Positions 1 to 8,791 of a DNA stretch of 64,000 nt are shown here, piece by piece. The first letter of the stretch is position 1. Every line of letters begins with the position of its first letter. This DNA is from Paenibacillaceae bacterium. GTDB lineage: Bacteria; Bacillota; Bacilli; Paenibacillales; NBRC-103111. The notes beneath the pieces were generated by a model. The model was not told the DNA's origin and searched no databases. It saw only the letters and a list, made by a program, of their open reading frames with translations. Location: the NCBI GenBank assembly GCA_029256185.1, contig JAQSYI010000002.1, positions 124,001-188,000 on the forward strand, given 5' to 3'. The translations under genes were made by a program, and so were the position numbers.

Positions 1-137
1 ATGTTTGCCTTTTTCCAATATAAAGAAAGTATAGCATAGATCTTGACATTTACGAAAATAAATAATATTCGTCCAAAGTCGACAATATTTGAGGTGCGAA
101 GGAGCCAGGGATTTCATGGGAGCTTCACATTCGCACC
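1..137 (-). promoter_or_regulatory. CRISPR leader of an array lying left of the window (leader 0)
   Basis: Nearly identical to the segments that directly follow the high-coordinate ends of the four arrays in this window, so it is the leader of a fifth array outside the left edge. Read on the minus strand it has an 8-bp inverted repeat GGTGCGAA/TTCGCACC enclosing about 29 nt, an AT-rich stretch, and an extended -10 box (TGCTATACT) that would drive transcription leftward into the array. The inverted repeat at the leader-repeat junction seen in other copies is cut off here. The promoter role is inferred from position and conservation. Confidence 0.75.
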
Positions 138-212
138 ACCGTTTGGCTGCTCCAGGTTCAAATTAAGGAATTACATTGTGGCTTGCAAAAATGCTGTACT
201 CTCCGATAATAT

Positions 213-1454
213 CTACCCATTATTCTCCTGCTCCAGAAACGCATTGATCCAAAGGCTGAACAGATGGATCGCGCCCCGGAAGCCAACCAGAGGAGGCTCG
301 TAAGGATTCAGTCTCCACTTGCTGTCAGGAACGGAAATCTGAAGCTCCTGGCTGCGCCCGGCCCATTCCAGTATTTCCCCGCTGGCCATAAGCATGCCAT
401 GTTTCTGCCCAAGCACCGCCTGCGTCCATTCCGCCTCTCCCATGTACGGCGCCTGCTCTGTCCCCATATCGGGGCTGTCGCACCAGCATGGGCCTCGTTG
501 CAGCTTCAGCTCGCCGCAGGCATACGCCAGAATGCCCTGCACTACATCCGCATGGCCTCCCAGCAGAATTGCCGCTTCCTCGCGATGAGCGAGCAGCATA
601 TGCTCCAGCACGGGCAAGGCCGGGGCCATCTGCAGCCTGCTCCTGGCCTCCTCCACCGCCAAAAACTCCCTGTCCGGCTCAAGGCCGGAGCATTCTCCAA
701 TCCTCCTCACCCAATCCAGCGTCCCGGCAATGCCATAACCCCGCCCTGTCACGAACGGGGTGCCGAACCGCTTCTGCAAATGCCTGGCGCAAGGTTCCCC
801 TTCCCGCCGGATAACCAGGTTCAGATGGGCTGCGCCCATGCTGACCATCTCCTCCACGGAGGTGTCCGAGGTCATCACGCATAGCGGCTCCATCCCGAAG
901 GCGCCCTTCATGATTCGCTTGATCTCTTCCGCATCCGCGTGAAAACGGAACAGATCCGCGCAGGAGCCGATGAGATTATAAGTGCGCTGTTCCGTTCTCC
1001 CCATGTCCACCGGCAGAGTCTTGGCCAGCAGCAGCAGAGCCTCCTGGACTCCCCGGTGGGCATTGGTGTCGAAGTCTCCGCAGCCGAAGGGCAGGAGGGG
1101 CACATGGGGGTAATCCGGCTGAAGCTCCCGGCAGAGGGCCGGCAGGTCCGTGCCGATCACCTCGGGAACAGAGGATGGCAGCAGGAAGATGATCCGAGGC
1201 TTGTCCTGCTCCACCACCTGGGCGATGGTCCAGCTGAGCCGTGAGGTGTCCCCCATGGCAATATCCGTCTCGTCAATATGGGTGGAATACAGCTTGCCTC
1301 CCTCCCAAATGCCCGCTTGGTTCAAGAATACCCGGCCATAGAGCGTATGCCCCATACAGCCGTACTCAATAACAGCCGCTCCGCGGATAGATGACAGCGT
1401 CCATAAGGTGCCCATCCGGCCGGACATAGGAGGCTTGAATTTATATAGTCCCAT
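213..1454 (-). CDS. Nitrogenase component 1-like protein (NifD-side subunit)
   Basis: A 413-residue protein of the nitrogenase component-1 superfamily (NifD/NifK, BchN/B, CfbD). It is the last gene of the operon. The start is the ATG at 1454, which overlaps the upstream gene by 14 nt and has an AAGGGAG site; the open frame extends further upstream without a better start. Visible family features are a conserved Cys33 (EYGCMGH, comparable to NifD Cys88), an ETDIAMG segment like the ESD-V-GG motif of the family, and a PSSVPEVIG loop where NifD has its third P-cluster cysteine; here that cysteine is replaced by serine. Only one of the three usual ligands on this chain is present, so it cannot build a standard P-cluster alone. 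With the neighbouring subunit it probably forms a heterotetramer that accepts electrons from the NifH-like protein. The substrate is unknown. Confidence 0.8.
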   Translation of the reverse strand: MGLYKFKPPMSGRMGTLWTLSSIRGAAVIEYGCMGHTLYGRVFLNQAGIWEGGKLYSTHIDETDIAMGDTSRLSWTIAQVVEQDKPRIIFLLPSSVPEVIGTDLPALCRELQPDYPHVPLLPFGCGDFDTNAHRGVQEALLLLAKTLPVDMGRTEQRTYNLIGSCADLFRFHADAEEIKRIMKGAFGMEPLCVMTSDTSVEEMVSMGAAHLNLVIRREGEPCARHLQKRFGTPFVTGRGYGIAGTLDWVRRIGECSGLEPDREFLAVEEARSRLQMAPALPVLEHMLLAHREEAAILLGGHADVVQGILAYACGELKLQRGPCWCDSPDMGTEQAPYMGEAEWTQAVLGQKHGMLMASGEILEWAGRSQELQISVPDSKWRLNPYEPPLVGFRGAIHLFSLWINAFLEQENNG

Positions 1455-2739
1455 GACGCCGTCTCCCTTCCGCAGGTGCTTCCGAGTGCTCCAGAGCCCG
1501 GAGCAGATTGGACAGCAGCAGAGCTGTCCGTTCATGGCCTGCCCGGCCGTACAGATCGAACATATAGGCAAGTCCGGGCAGGTCCTCCCCCGGCTGCAGC
1601 GGCTTGCCGAAGAAAAAGTCCGGCCGGAACCGCTTCAGCACGGGGATGTCCGCCGGCTCATTGACCATATGGCATATCAAGGGGTCATGCCCCCGCGCCA
1701 GCAGGTCCTTGGCCCAAACCCGGTCATCCGGAAAAAATTCCTCCATATGGAGCAATAGAGGCTTCATGCCCAGCAGGTCCAAATACCCTGCCAAGGGCAG
1801 GGGTGTCAATGCACCGATTCGCCCAATAATGTAGCTGGCGCCGCCCATGGTCTGCCGCACCTGATCCTGCAGCGTCAAGACCTGCTCCCGGGCTGCAGCG
1901 AACTCGCCCTCCCAGCGGAAGCCGAGCAGGTCTGCAATCTGGTCAAGCAGCCCGTCAATTCCGGCAGGGTCGTACTTCTCGTGCAGGCTGACATAGGGAA
2001 TGCCCAGCTGCTCACTCATTTGCTTGGCCAGCGGGTTCATATAGGGGGAAAGCACCAAATTCAACCGTGCGTCGGGAGCCGCCTCGAAATCGGCGAAGTC
2101 CGAGCCGGGAGCCAGCATACGCAGGCGGAAGCCCTTGCGCTCCAGCTCCGCCAGCAGGGAAGGCATAGGGATATGATCCTCGTCCGGGCTGCGGCCCAGA
2201 ACATTCACCGTTTGGGCGGAGGCGGATTTCGCCGGCTCCATCAATGAGCCGAAGGCGGCAAGGGTTTTCCAAAAACCGGAGGGATAGCTGTTGCACTTGA
2301 AGTGTCCCATTGCCACGTAGGCCAGCCGCGCGCCGATTTGGGGCTGCAGCTCATGCATGATCCCCTCTGCATCCTCGCCAATCAGCTCAGGTACGCAGGT
2401 CAGAATCATCATAATCGCCTTGGCTCCTGCCTGATCCATTTCCCGCAGCGCCTGAATCAGGCCCTCCCGGCATCCGAACACCACCTCCTGGGCGTCCAGA
2501 ATATACATCCAGTGCAGCCCCCCCTCCTTATTCCGGGATCTGCGGATCACATTGCGGCTGTAGGTTCCGCACTCGGGCGTTCCCACAACCAGCGTGGACA
2601 TGCCCCGCACCTTGGCGCTTAAGGCCAGCGTCGTATGCAAGGGGCAGTGATTGCCGGGAAATGCCGCAGGAGTCAGGAACTTAGCCCCGGCGTTGGTTTT
2701 GACGGAGGACAGCCGCTTCAGATGCCCAAGCTCATTCAT
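1441..2739 (-). CDS. Nitrogenase component 1-like protein (NifK-side subunit)
   Basis: A 432-residue component-1 paralogue of the neighbouring subunit. Three cysteines fall where NifK has its P-cluster ligands: Cys32 (NHCPLH), Cys57 ([10 protein letters not shown], compare SQGCVAYFRS of NifK) and Cys115 ([11 protein letters not shown], compare TTCMAEVIGDD). With the single cysteine of the partner this gives a 3+1 ligand set, resembling the [4Fe-4S] cluster of dark-operative protochlorophyllide reductase and relatives rather than a nitrogenase P-cluster. The start ATG at 2739 overlaps the end of the NifH-like gene by 8 nt behind a purine-rich GGAAGGGAGGGG site, so the two are translationally coupled. 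No nifE, nifN or nifB lies nearby, so dinitrogen reduction is unlikely. Confidence 0.8.
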   Translation of the reverse strand: MNELGHLKRLSSVKTNAGAKFLTPAAFPGNHCPLHTTLALSAKVRGMSTLVVGTPECGTYSRNVIRRSRNKEGGLHWMYILDAQEVVFGCREGLIQALREMDQAGAKAIMMILTCVPELIGEDAEGIMHELQPQIGARLAYVAMGHFKCNSYPSGFWKTLAAFGSLMEPAKSASAQTVNVLGRSPDEDHIPMPSLLAELERKGFRLRMLAPGSDFADFEAAPDARLNLVLSPYMNPLAKQMSEQLGIPYVSLHEKYDPAGIDGLLDQIADLLGFRWEGEFAAAREQVLTLQDQVRQTMGGASYIIGRIGALTPLPLAGYLDLLGMKPLLLHMEEFFPDDRVWAKDLLARGHDPLICHMVNEPADIPVLKRFRPDFFFGKPLQPGEDLPGLAYMFDLYGRAGHERTALLLSNLLRALEHSEAPAEGRRRHGTI

Positions 2740-3490
2740 TCCCCTTCCCTCCTTCCAAAAGTATTTCTGCCAATGCCTTATATTGGCCGGCCATGGCGCA
2801 TTCCGGGAAAGCCTCCACTACGGTTTTTCCCTGCTCCTCAGCCTGCTGCACGGACGGGTCCCGGGGCAGGCGATACATCACCGGCACATCGATTTCTGCA
2901 GCAGCCCTAGAAACCAGCTCCTGTTCATTCTCGATGTTTTTGGCATTAAGGATCAGACCCCGCAGGGAGGCATATCCCCGCTTGCCAAAGCTTCTGACCG
3001 CACCGACTATATTGGAGGCCGCGTACAGGGACATCATCTCCCCGGAGGTGACAATGCACACCTCGTCCGCATAGCCGCCCCGGATGGGCATGGCGAAGCC
3101 GCCGCATACCACATCGCCCAGCACATCATAGAGGACCACATCAGGCTGGTACACCTCATAGGCGTCCAGCTCCTCCAGCTTCTCGAAGGCGGTAATGATG
3201 CCCCGTCCGGCGCAGCCCACCCCCGGCACCGGTCCGCCGGATTCCACACAGAGCACACCGGTTGCGCTGCGGTAGACCAGATCCTCCAGTTGGGCATCTC
3301 CCTTGGCCCGCAGCGTATCCAGGACTGTGGAGATATTGCGGCCTCCAGTAAGGTTGCGGGTGGAATCGGCCTTGGGGTCGCAGCCAATCTGCAATACCGT
3401 GAGCCCCATGGCCGCCATGGCCGCCGCCACATTGGAGACGGTGGTGGATTTGCCAATGCCGCCCTTGCCGTAAATTGCAATTTTCTTCAT
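2732..3490 (-). CDS. NifH-like ATP-dependent iron-sulfur reductase
   Basis: A 252-residue homodimeric NifH/BchL-type ATPase that delivers low-potential electrons to a component-1 partner. Visible motifs are the P-loop GKGGIGKST (8-16), the CDPKADST nucleotide and switch segment (37-44), and the two [4Fe-4S] bridging cysteines Cys93 (GVGCAGRG) and Cys129 ([12 protein letters not shown]), which align with NifH Cys97 and Cys132. The MKKIAIYG start at 3490 is preferred over an upstream in-frame ATG at 3523 that has no ribosome binding site. It is a little shorter than nitrogenase NifH (about 290), as are the light- and F430-pathway relatives. It lies 85 nt downstream of the second FecCD permease in the same transcriptional direction. 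Confidence 0.88.
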   Translation of the reverse strand: MKKIAIYGKGGIGKSTTVSNVAAAMAAMGLTVLQIGCDPKADSTRNLTGGRNISTVLDTLRAKGDAQLEDLVYRSATGVLCVESGGPVPGVGCAGRGIITAFEKLEELDAYEVYQPDVVLYDVLGDVVCGGFAMPIRGGYADEVCIVTSGEMMSLYAASNIVGAVRSFGKRGYASLRGLILNAKNIENEQELVSRAAAEIDVPVMYRLPRDPSVQQAEEQGKTVVEAFPECAMAGQYKALAEILLEGGKGNE

Positions 3491-3574
3491 GAGAAACACC
3501 AGACCTTTTCTGTGAACATACATGGATGCGTCTATACGGACATCATTTGCCCATGACTGGCAGGATGGGTTGGT

Positions 3575-4615
3575 TTAAGTTCTGCTTTTGCCCAGCAGAT
3601 AGAGAAAATACGGCGCTCCCAGCACAGCGACCATAATTCCTGCGGGGAGCTCGGCGGGCTGCACCAGCACTCTGGCGACGGTATCCGCCGCAGCGACCAG
3701 CACAGCGCCGGCCAGCGCACAGGCCGGCAGCAGCATGGCATGGCGCGGACCCACCAGCCGCTTGGCCAGATGGGGCGCGATCAGCCCCACGAAGCTGATG
3801 CTGCCGCTGACCGCCACCGCTGCCGCCGCCAGCGCCACCGCTGCCGCCAGCAGCTTCTTGCGCTCGCTCTGCGCTGAGGCGCCCAGGCCTGTGGCCCCAT
3901 CATCCCCCAGGCCCAGCACATCCAGCGCGCGGGATTTGGTCAGCACATAGGGAATAAGGATAAGCTGCCAGGGCAGAAGCGCCAGTACGAAGCGCCAGTT
4001 GGAGCCCCAGATGCTCCCCGCCTGCCAGGTCGCCACAAATTGGTACTGGGTATCGTCCAGCTTAACCGCCAGGAGAATGGTCACAGCCGAGATGCCTGCC
4101 TGCACGGCAATCCCTGTCAGGATCAGCCGGATGGGGGAGGCTCCGCCGTTGCTCCGGTATGCAAACAAATATACCAGCACAGCAGCCGCCCCCGCTCCCG
4201 CCAAGGCCAAAAAAGGCAGCGTAAACACCGACAGAAAGGACTTGGCGCCAAAAAACAGCACATATAAAATGACGGCTAACCCCGCTCCCGCATTAATGCC
4301 CAGCAGCCCCGGATCAGCCAAGGCATTCCGGGAGACCCCCTGGACGATGCAGCCCGACAGCGCCAGGCCCGCCCCCACCAGAATGGACACGATAATCCGC
4401 GGGAGCCGGAAGTCAAACAGGATCAGCTCCTCCTGGGCCGTACCTCCGCCGAAGAGGGTTCTGAACGTATCCAGGGGAGAAAGCCGGATAAATCCGGTAT
4501 TCATGCTGACCACCAAGGTCAGCAGCAGCAGCGCAGCAAGGACGAGCAGGACCGTGATATGGCGGAGCAGCACTCTCCTCCGGTAAACCTCGTGTGTGTG
4601 TAGAGGGAGATTCAT
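3575..4615 (-). CDS. FecCD-family iron/siderophore ABC transporter permease (second)
   Basis: A 346-residue integral membrane permease of the FecCD/BtuC family, with about ten hydrophobic segments. Family signatures are RLPRIIVSILVGAGLALSG, NALADPGLLGINAGAG and, near the C-terminus, GSISFVGLIAPHLAKRLVG. The start at 4615 forms an ATGA overlap with the stop codon of the upstream permease gene, so the two form a coupled heterodimer pair. The open frame continues upstream over that gene, but this is antisense-like read-through in another frame and not part of the protein. No FecE-type ATPase gene is present in the cluster; Bacillus-type siderophore importers often share one encoded elsewhere. 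Confidence 0.92.
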   Translation of the reverse strand: MNLPLHTHEVYRRRVLLRHITVLLVLAALLLLTLVVSMNTGFIRLSPLDTFRTLFGGGTAQEELILFDFRLPRIIVSILVGAGLALSGCIVQGVSRNALADPGLLGINAGAGLAVILYVLFFGAKSFLSVFTLPFLALAGAGAAAVLVYLFAYRSNGGASPIRLILTGIAVQAGISAVTILLAVKLDDTQYQFVATWQAGSIWGSNWRFVLALLPWQLILIPYVLTKSRALDVLGLGDDGATGLGASAQSERKKLLAAAVALAAAAVAVSGSISFVGLIAPHLAKRLVGPRHAMLLPACALAGAVLVAAADTVARVLVQPAELPAGIMVAVLGAPYFLYLLGKSRT

Positions 4616-5655
4616 GGGGACACCTTCCTTTGCTTGTTGGCCAGATAGAGGAAGAAGGGCACCCCCAGAAGGGAGATTAAAGCACCCAAGGGGGCCTCGA
4701 AGGGCGGATTCAACGTCCGCGCTCCCAGATCCGCCCCAACAACCAGCCATGCCCCCAGTACGGCGGCGGCCGGAATGATGCGGCGGTAATCCACGCCCAC
4801 CAGGAAGCGGGCAAAATGGGGGACAACCAGTCCGACAAACCCTACCGCCCCTACCACGGATACGGCGGCACCGGCCAGCACCAGCACGAACACATGGCAT
4901 AACAGCCGGATAGCCGGAGCGTTCAGGCCAAGCCCTCGGGCTACGTCCTCTCCTAGACTCAACAGCGAAACAGAGGGAGACAGGAGGATGGCCCCGGCCA
5001 CTCCTCCGGCAATCCAGGGCAGCATGATCCGCAGCTGCTCCCAGTTGGAACCGGCTACGCCGCCTGCCGTCCAGAACATAATGTCCTGGGCTACGTCGAA
5101 ATACAGGGCGATGCCCTGGCTAAGAGCGGTAAGCAGGGCGCTTACCGATGCCCCGGCCAGCACCAGCCGCATGGGAGTAGCCCCGCCCCGGCGCATGGAC
5201 GCGACGCCGCCCACCAAGCCTGCTCCCCCGGCAGCTCCGGCGAAGGATAACAGCATCATCCTGCTGAAGCCCAGGCCGGGGAAAAAAGCATAGCCAATCG
5301 AGAGGGCAAAGCACGCCCCTCCGTTAAGACCCAGCAAGCCGGAGTCGGCCAAGGGATTGCGGGTTGCTCCCTGCATGAGAGCCCCGGCCACTGCGAACGC
5401 CGCCCCTACAAGGGCGCTGGCAATAATCCGGGGCAGGCGTAAATCAGCCACTACCAGGTGCACCCGGTTCCCGGCGTCATAATGAAAGAGGGCCTCCAGC
5501 ACCTGTGGGAACGGCGCTGATGAGGCTCCTTTGGTCATGGAATAAACCATGGTTAATACCAGCAGCAGCGTACCGCCCCCGACAACGGCCCACATGGGCA
5601 CACGGCTTGCCTCCTTGGCGGCAGCCCGCTTGACAAACTCGGTTTCGCTATTCAT
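4612..5655 (-). CDS. FecCD-family iron/siderophore ABC transporter permease (first)
   Basis: A 347-residue multi-spanning permease of the FecCD/BtuC family. Signatures are LRLPRIIASALVGAAFAVAGA, NPLADSGLLGLNGG and AVGFVGLVVPHFARFLVG. It would pair with the product of the following gene to form the membrane channel of an importer for a ferric siderophore, haem or corrinoid. Two starts are possible: TTG at 5664, three bases after GGGAGG, and ATG at 5655, with a longer spacing. The ATG is used here. It lies 23 nt downstream of the lipoprotein gene. Confidence 0.92.
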   Translation of the reverse strand: MNSETEFVKRAAAKEASRVPMWAVVGGGTLLLVLTMVYSMTKGASSAPFPQVLEALFHYDAGNRVHLVVADLRLPRIIASALVGAAFAVAGALMQGATRNPLADSGLLGLNGGACFALSIGYAFFPGLGFSRMMLLSFAGAAGGAGLVGGVASMRRGGATPMRLVLAGASVSALLTALSQGIALYFDVAQDIMFWTAGGVAGSNWEQLRIMLPWIAGGVAGAILLSPSVSLLSLGEDVARGLGLNAPAIRLLCHVFVLVLAGAAVSVVGAVGFVGLVVPHFARFLVGVDYRRIIPAAAVLGAWLVVGADLGARTLNPPFEAPLGALISLLGVPFFLYLANKQRKVSP

Positions 5656-5678
5656 GAGAGCCAACGTCCTCCCGCCGC

Positions 5679-6689
5679 TTATTTAGAGAAGGCCTGAAGC
5701 AGCTTTTCGGCGGACAGCCGTGTAGCTATCGGGCTCTCCGTATTCAAGGAGGCGTCGAAGTAAAGCACGCGGTTGTTCTTGACGGCGTCCAGCGCCTGCC
5801 ACACAGCGGAGGAGGAGTTGCTTTTGACAGCAGCCTCAGCCGTCTCCAGATAATCCCGGAAAATAATGAAGTCGGGGTTCATTTTGGACAGTGCATCCAA
5901 AGACAGCTGCTGGCTATCCTTGGGGTATTCCGGAGGAATGGCCAGGCCAAAGCCGGAGGCTTCGTTATAATACAGGGTGTTCCCGGAGCCAAGCGCCGTA
6001 AACTCGCCTTTTCCGGTGCTTCTGATCAAAGCGACGGTTTTGGGGCCTTGCTTAGCCAACTGCTCTCTGGTTTTGACAATCAGCGCTTCTGTTTCCTGAA
6101 TATATTTGTCAGCCAGCTGCTCCTTGCCCGCCAGTTGGGCGCAAAGAAGCAGAGAGTCCTGCCAGCGGCCGCTATAGTCCAACTGCACTACAGGGGCGAT
6201 TTTTACCAGGCTGTCATAGATTTTGTCCACATGGCCCTTGAAGGTGACGATGACATCAGGCTTGGCCGCCAGCACCGCTTCCACACTCAGCTCCCGCGCA
6301 CTCCCCAGATCAATAATGCCCGTGGTATCCTTATAGGGCGCCAGAGTTTCGAACTGCCGCAGTGCGTCCACCACTCCCGCCGAGGCTGCGGGTACAGTGT
6401 CCAATGCGAGGAAATAATCCAGATACATGGCGTGAAGGATGGCGATCCGCTCCGGCTTGGCCTTCAGCTCGATCTTGTTCCCTGCATCATCGGTGATGGT
6501 CTTGGGCCATGACCCTTGGCTCCCGGCAGCTGCCGAAGCTCCAGGGCTCGCCGCTTGTACTTGCGCAGGAGGACTGGCCGTCTGGTCCGCCCCCTGCTTG
6601 CTTCCGCTCTCTCCTGCAGTGCCGCCGCAGCCTGCCAACATGCCTGCAGCCAATCCCAATGCTACAATCCAACTCAGAAGTCTGTTCAT
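5679..6689 (-). CDS. Siderophore-type substrate-binding lipoprotein (FecB/FhuD class)
   Basis: A 336-residue extracytoplasmic lipoprotein with a signal peptide ending in the lipobox LAGC (Cys21), followed by a low-complexity Gly/Ser/Ala/Gln linker. The mature part reads as a periplasmic-binding-protein class III fold, with PERIAILHAMYLDYFLALD, ELSVEAVLAAKPDVIVTF and a C-terminal region ending in LSAEKLLQAFSK. It would capture the chelate and hand it to the two FecCD permeases downstream. The ATG has a GGAGG site 11 nt upstream. The ligand cannot be told from sequence; a ferric siderophore is most likely given the Fur box and AraC partner. Confidence 0.9.
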   Translation of the reverse strand: MNRLLSWIVALGLAAGMLAGCGGTAGESGSKQGADQTASPPAQVQAASPGASAAAGSQGSWPKTITDDAGNKIELKAKPERIAILHAMYLDYFLALDTVPAASAGVVDALRQFETLAPYKDTTGIIDLGSARELSVEAVLAAKPDVIVTFKGHVDKIYDSLVKIAPVVQLDYSGRWQDSLLLCAQLAGKEQLADKYIQETEALIVKTREQLAKQGPKTVALIRSTGKGEFTALGSGNTLYYNEASGFGLAIPPEYPKDSQQLSLDALSKMNPDFIIFRDYLETAEAAVKSNSSSAVWQALDAVKNNRVLYFDASLNTESPIATRLSAEKLLQAFSK

Positions 6690-6854
6690 GGTAAACGATT
6701 CCTCCAGTATGATTCTGCTTGCTAAGCATCTTTTTTGAAAATGCGCTGTGACCGCCTTTTCATCGATGACTCCCCAAGAAGGTCCGGAATTGGTCTTGCA
6801 CCATTCCCTATTCCGGGGGCACCTTTGTTACAGACTAGCTTAGCAAAGCGAATC

Positions 6855-7706
6855 TTACATGGAAATGGAACCATCCTGAATCGAACATGGATTATTCCTG
6901 AACTGTTGGCGGAACAAGCTGGGGGGAAGTCCGTAGCGGTTTTTGAAGATTTTGCTGAAATGGTAAGGGTCGGCATACCCTACGCTGCCTGCCACCCGGA
7001 TGATGGGCGCGTCGCCCGTAACGAGCAGCTCCCTGGCCCGGTTAAGCCGGTGCAGCATCAGATAATCCCCGGGTCCCATCCCCGCATATTTATTGAACAC
7101 ATAGAACAGCCTGTTTTCATTCACATGGTGCAGGCGAGCCAACCCCCGGATGGTCAAAGGGTCCATATAGTACTGGTGAATATAATCCGATGCCTGCTGA
7201 AACAGCAGCCGGTCGCTGCCCCCGGTCTGGTTGCCGGAGCATATGAACACCTCCTCCAGCACACTGCGGAACAGCGTTTCGGTCTGGAATGTGGCAATGG
7301 CACCTGGTTGGCTGGATTTCTGCCATAAGCGCTGCAGCAGCTCCGCCAGGCGGGGGCTTTCTCCCGTCTCCAACTGAAAGTGGGATTTCTCCAGCTCAGA
7401 ACCAACCGGCTCCGGCTTGCGGATTTGGTACAGCACCAGAATATATTGCCAAGGGACATTGCCAATTACGTTCTTGTCCAACCTCATATTGGCCCCGCCG
7501 TGAATGACATTGCCGACTCCTGCAGTATACGGGCTTCCCTCAAATACAAAATGCGCCCTGCCCGACAATGGAAAAATAAAGCCGGGGAAAGGCGCGGTGC
7601 TCATCCTGCCCGATTGCTTCGGCGGGATTCGGTAATGGTATACCCCCAGCACCTGAAGGGCAGCGCCGGTATAATAGTCAACGAGCTGGCTCAGTTCGGC
7701 TTTCAT
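6855..7706 (-). CDS. AraC-family transcriptional regulator
   Basis: A 283-residue regulator with an N-terminal cupin-like sensing region (about 20-110) and two C-terminal AraC helix-turn-helix motifs (about 180-275: LTIRGLARLHHVNENRLFYV and VAGSVGYADPYHFSKIFKNR). The start is the ATG at 7706 with a GGAGGGGGG site; an upstream in-frame ATG is part of that site. Genes of this type directly upstream of a siderophore-binding lipoprotein usually encode ligand-responsive activators of the transporter, as Btr does for FeuABC in Bacillus subtilis. The 165-nt gap to the lipoprotein gene probably carries the target promoter. A Fur-box-like site lies about 110 nt upstream. Confidence 0.9.
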   Translation of the reverse strand: MKAELSQLVDYYTGAALQVLGVYHYRIPPKQSGRMSTAPFPGFIFPLSGRAHFVFEGSPYTAGVGNVIHGGANMRLDKNVIGNVPWQYILVLYQIRKPEPVGSELEKSHFQLETGESPRLAELLQRLWQKSSQPGAIATFQTETLFRSVLEEVFICSGNQTGGSDRLLFQQASDYIHQYYMDPLTIRGLARLHHVNENRLFYVFNKYAGMGPGDYLMLHRLNRARELLVTGDAPIIRVAGSVGYADPYHFSKIFKNRYGLPPSLFRQQFRNNPCSIQDGSISM

Positions 7707-7812
7707 TATAAGAATTCCCCCCTCCATCCCGTATCAGGTGGATTGCTCCGATAGGTCATATAGTGAACGTCCAACACCACACTATGACTATCATATCGGT
7801 TCGCACTCTCTT

Positions 7813-7833
7813 TGTAAATGATTTTCATTATCA
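7813..7833. promoter_or_regulatory. Fur box upstream of the AraC/siderophore/nitrogenase-like operon
   Basis: The 21-mer matches the TGATAATGATTATCATTATCA Fur consensus at 18 of 21 positions. It lies upstream of the AraC regulator start. It implies iron repression of the regulator and perhaps of the whole cluster. The stretch between this site and 8003 shows no supported gene. Confidence 0.7.
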
Positions 7834-8002
7834 GCACAGGAGGGGTTGAGGGACGCGTAAAACACCAATTGAAGGTTATTCACCGGCACTGTAATCTTGC
7901 CCGTATCAGCGATGGCCGGCAGCGTTACGATGATCCGCTTAGTAGCGGAGAGGTGAAAAGCGGCAGGCAAGACATGTTTGTGAGAAGGACTTTCTTCGTG
8001 TC

Positions 8003-8746
8003 TTAATCTTTTGCCGCGGGCTTACGGACAAATATCGAGGCGGAATACACGCATTGTTGATTGCTATCCATTTCAACCAAATCATCCACTATAAATCCGG
8101 CTTCTCGCATCTCAGCAATATATCCGTCTTTGCTTCTCGCTCTTGCCGGAACAAGCGGGATCCATACTTCGACTTCCGTATCGCCACATTTTGCTGTTCT
8201 TCGTTCCGGCGCATCATAATTACTTCCGGTTATACTTTTCCAATCCTCGAAGGAGTCAACTTTTCCTTCATATGCATTTGTTCTGTAGGCTTCACGGAAA
8301 AACAGCATTGGCGCTCCGGGATTTAAAGAGTAACAAGCCTTTTCAAGATAATTGCTTCTGTCCGCATCCGTTACCAACATGTGGAGTCCCATGACATCCA
8401 AAGCTGCGTCGAAAGTGCCGTCTATTTGATCATTGACCATATTAAGTTGTGAAACCATTGCATGGGGAAACTCTCTAAGTGCAGCCTTGGATTTTTCTAC
8501 TGCTGAGGGGGCTATGTCAACGCCGTGGTACATACACCCAAGCCTTGATAAAATAACTCCGCAAGCACCTTCGCCACAGGCGAATTCAATAATTTTTTTG
8601 CCTTGCAAGTGGTTATCATGAACCCATTTTTCAAGTGTAGAAATCAATACTTCATCATCCGGAGAATGCCCCCAGCGCTCTGCTCCCGCTCCAAAAACCT
8701 TTTGATAACGGTCTTCGTATGCTAAATAGTAGGGCTTATTATCCAA
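8003..8746 (-). CDS. Class I SAM-dependent methyltransferase, CRISPR-flanking (intact copy)
   Basis: A 247-residue methyltransferase with a Rossmann-type motif I (IIEFACGEGACGV, about 55-67), an acidic loop at the end of strand 2 (MYHGVDIAPSAV) and motif IV-like DAALDVMGLHML. The start is a TTG at 8746 with an ideal AGGAGG seven bases upstream; a GTG at 8791 would run into the CRISPR array. The substrate is unknown. It sits immediately beyond the leader-distal end of array 1. Truncated copies occur beside leaders 2 and 3, so it belongs to a unit repeatedly duplicated with the arrays. The sequence just past its stop resembles the sequence that follows leaders 2 and 3. Confidence 0.82.
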   Translation of the reverse strand: MDNKPYYLAYEDRYQKVFGAGAERWGHSPDDEVLISTLEKWVHDNHLQGKKIIEFACGEGACGVILSRLGCMYHGVDIAPSAVEKSKAALREFPHAMVSQLNMVNDQIDGTFDAALDVMGLHMLVTDADRSNYLEKACYSLNPGAPMLFFREAYRTNAYEGKVDSFEDWKSITGSNYDAPERRTAKCGDTEVEVWIPLVPARARSKDGYIAEMREAGFIVDDLVEMDSNQQCVYSASIFVRKPAAKD

Positions 8747-8791
8747 AATAATTCCTCCTGTGCATATAATTACCCGCTCTGAATTTAACAC

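Noticed and set aside
213..3490. A genuine nitrogen-fixation (nif) cluster
   Set aside because: No nifE, nifN, nifB or homocitrate synthase genes are present, two of the three NifD-side cluster cysteines are missing, and the genes are joined to siderophore-type transport.
7838..8002. Possible cobalamin-type riboswitch or small protein before the methyltransferase
   Set aside because: No conserved B12-box or other riboswitch core could be matched, and the open stretch on the minus strand has no start with a ribosome binding site.
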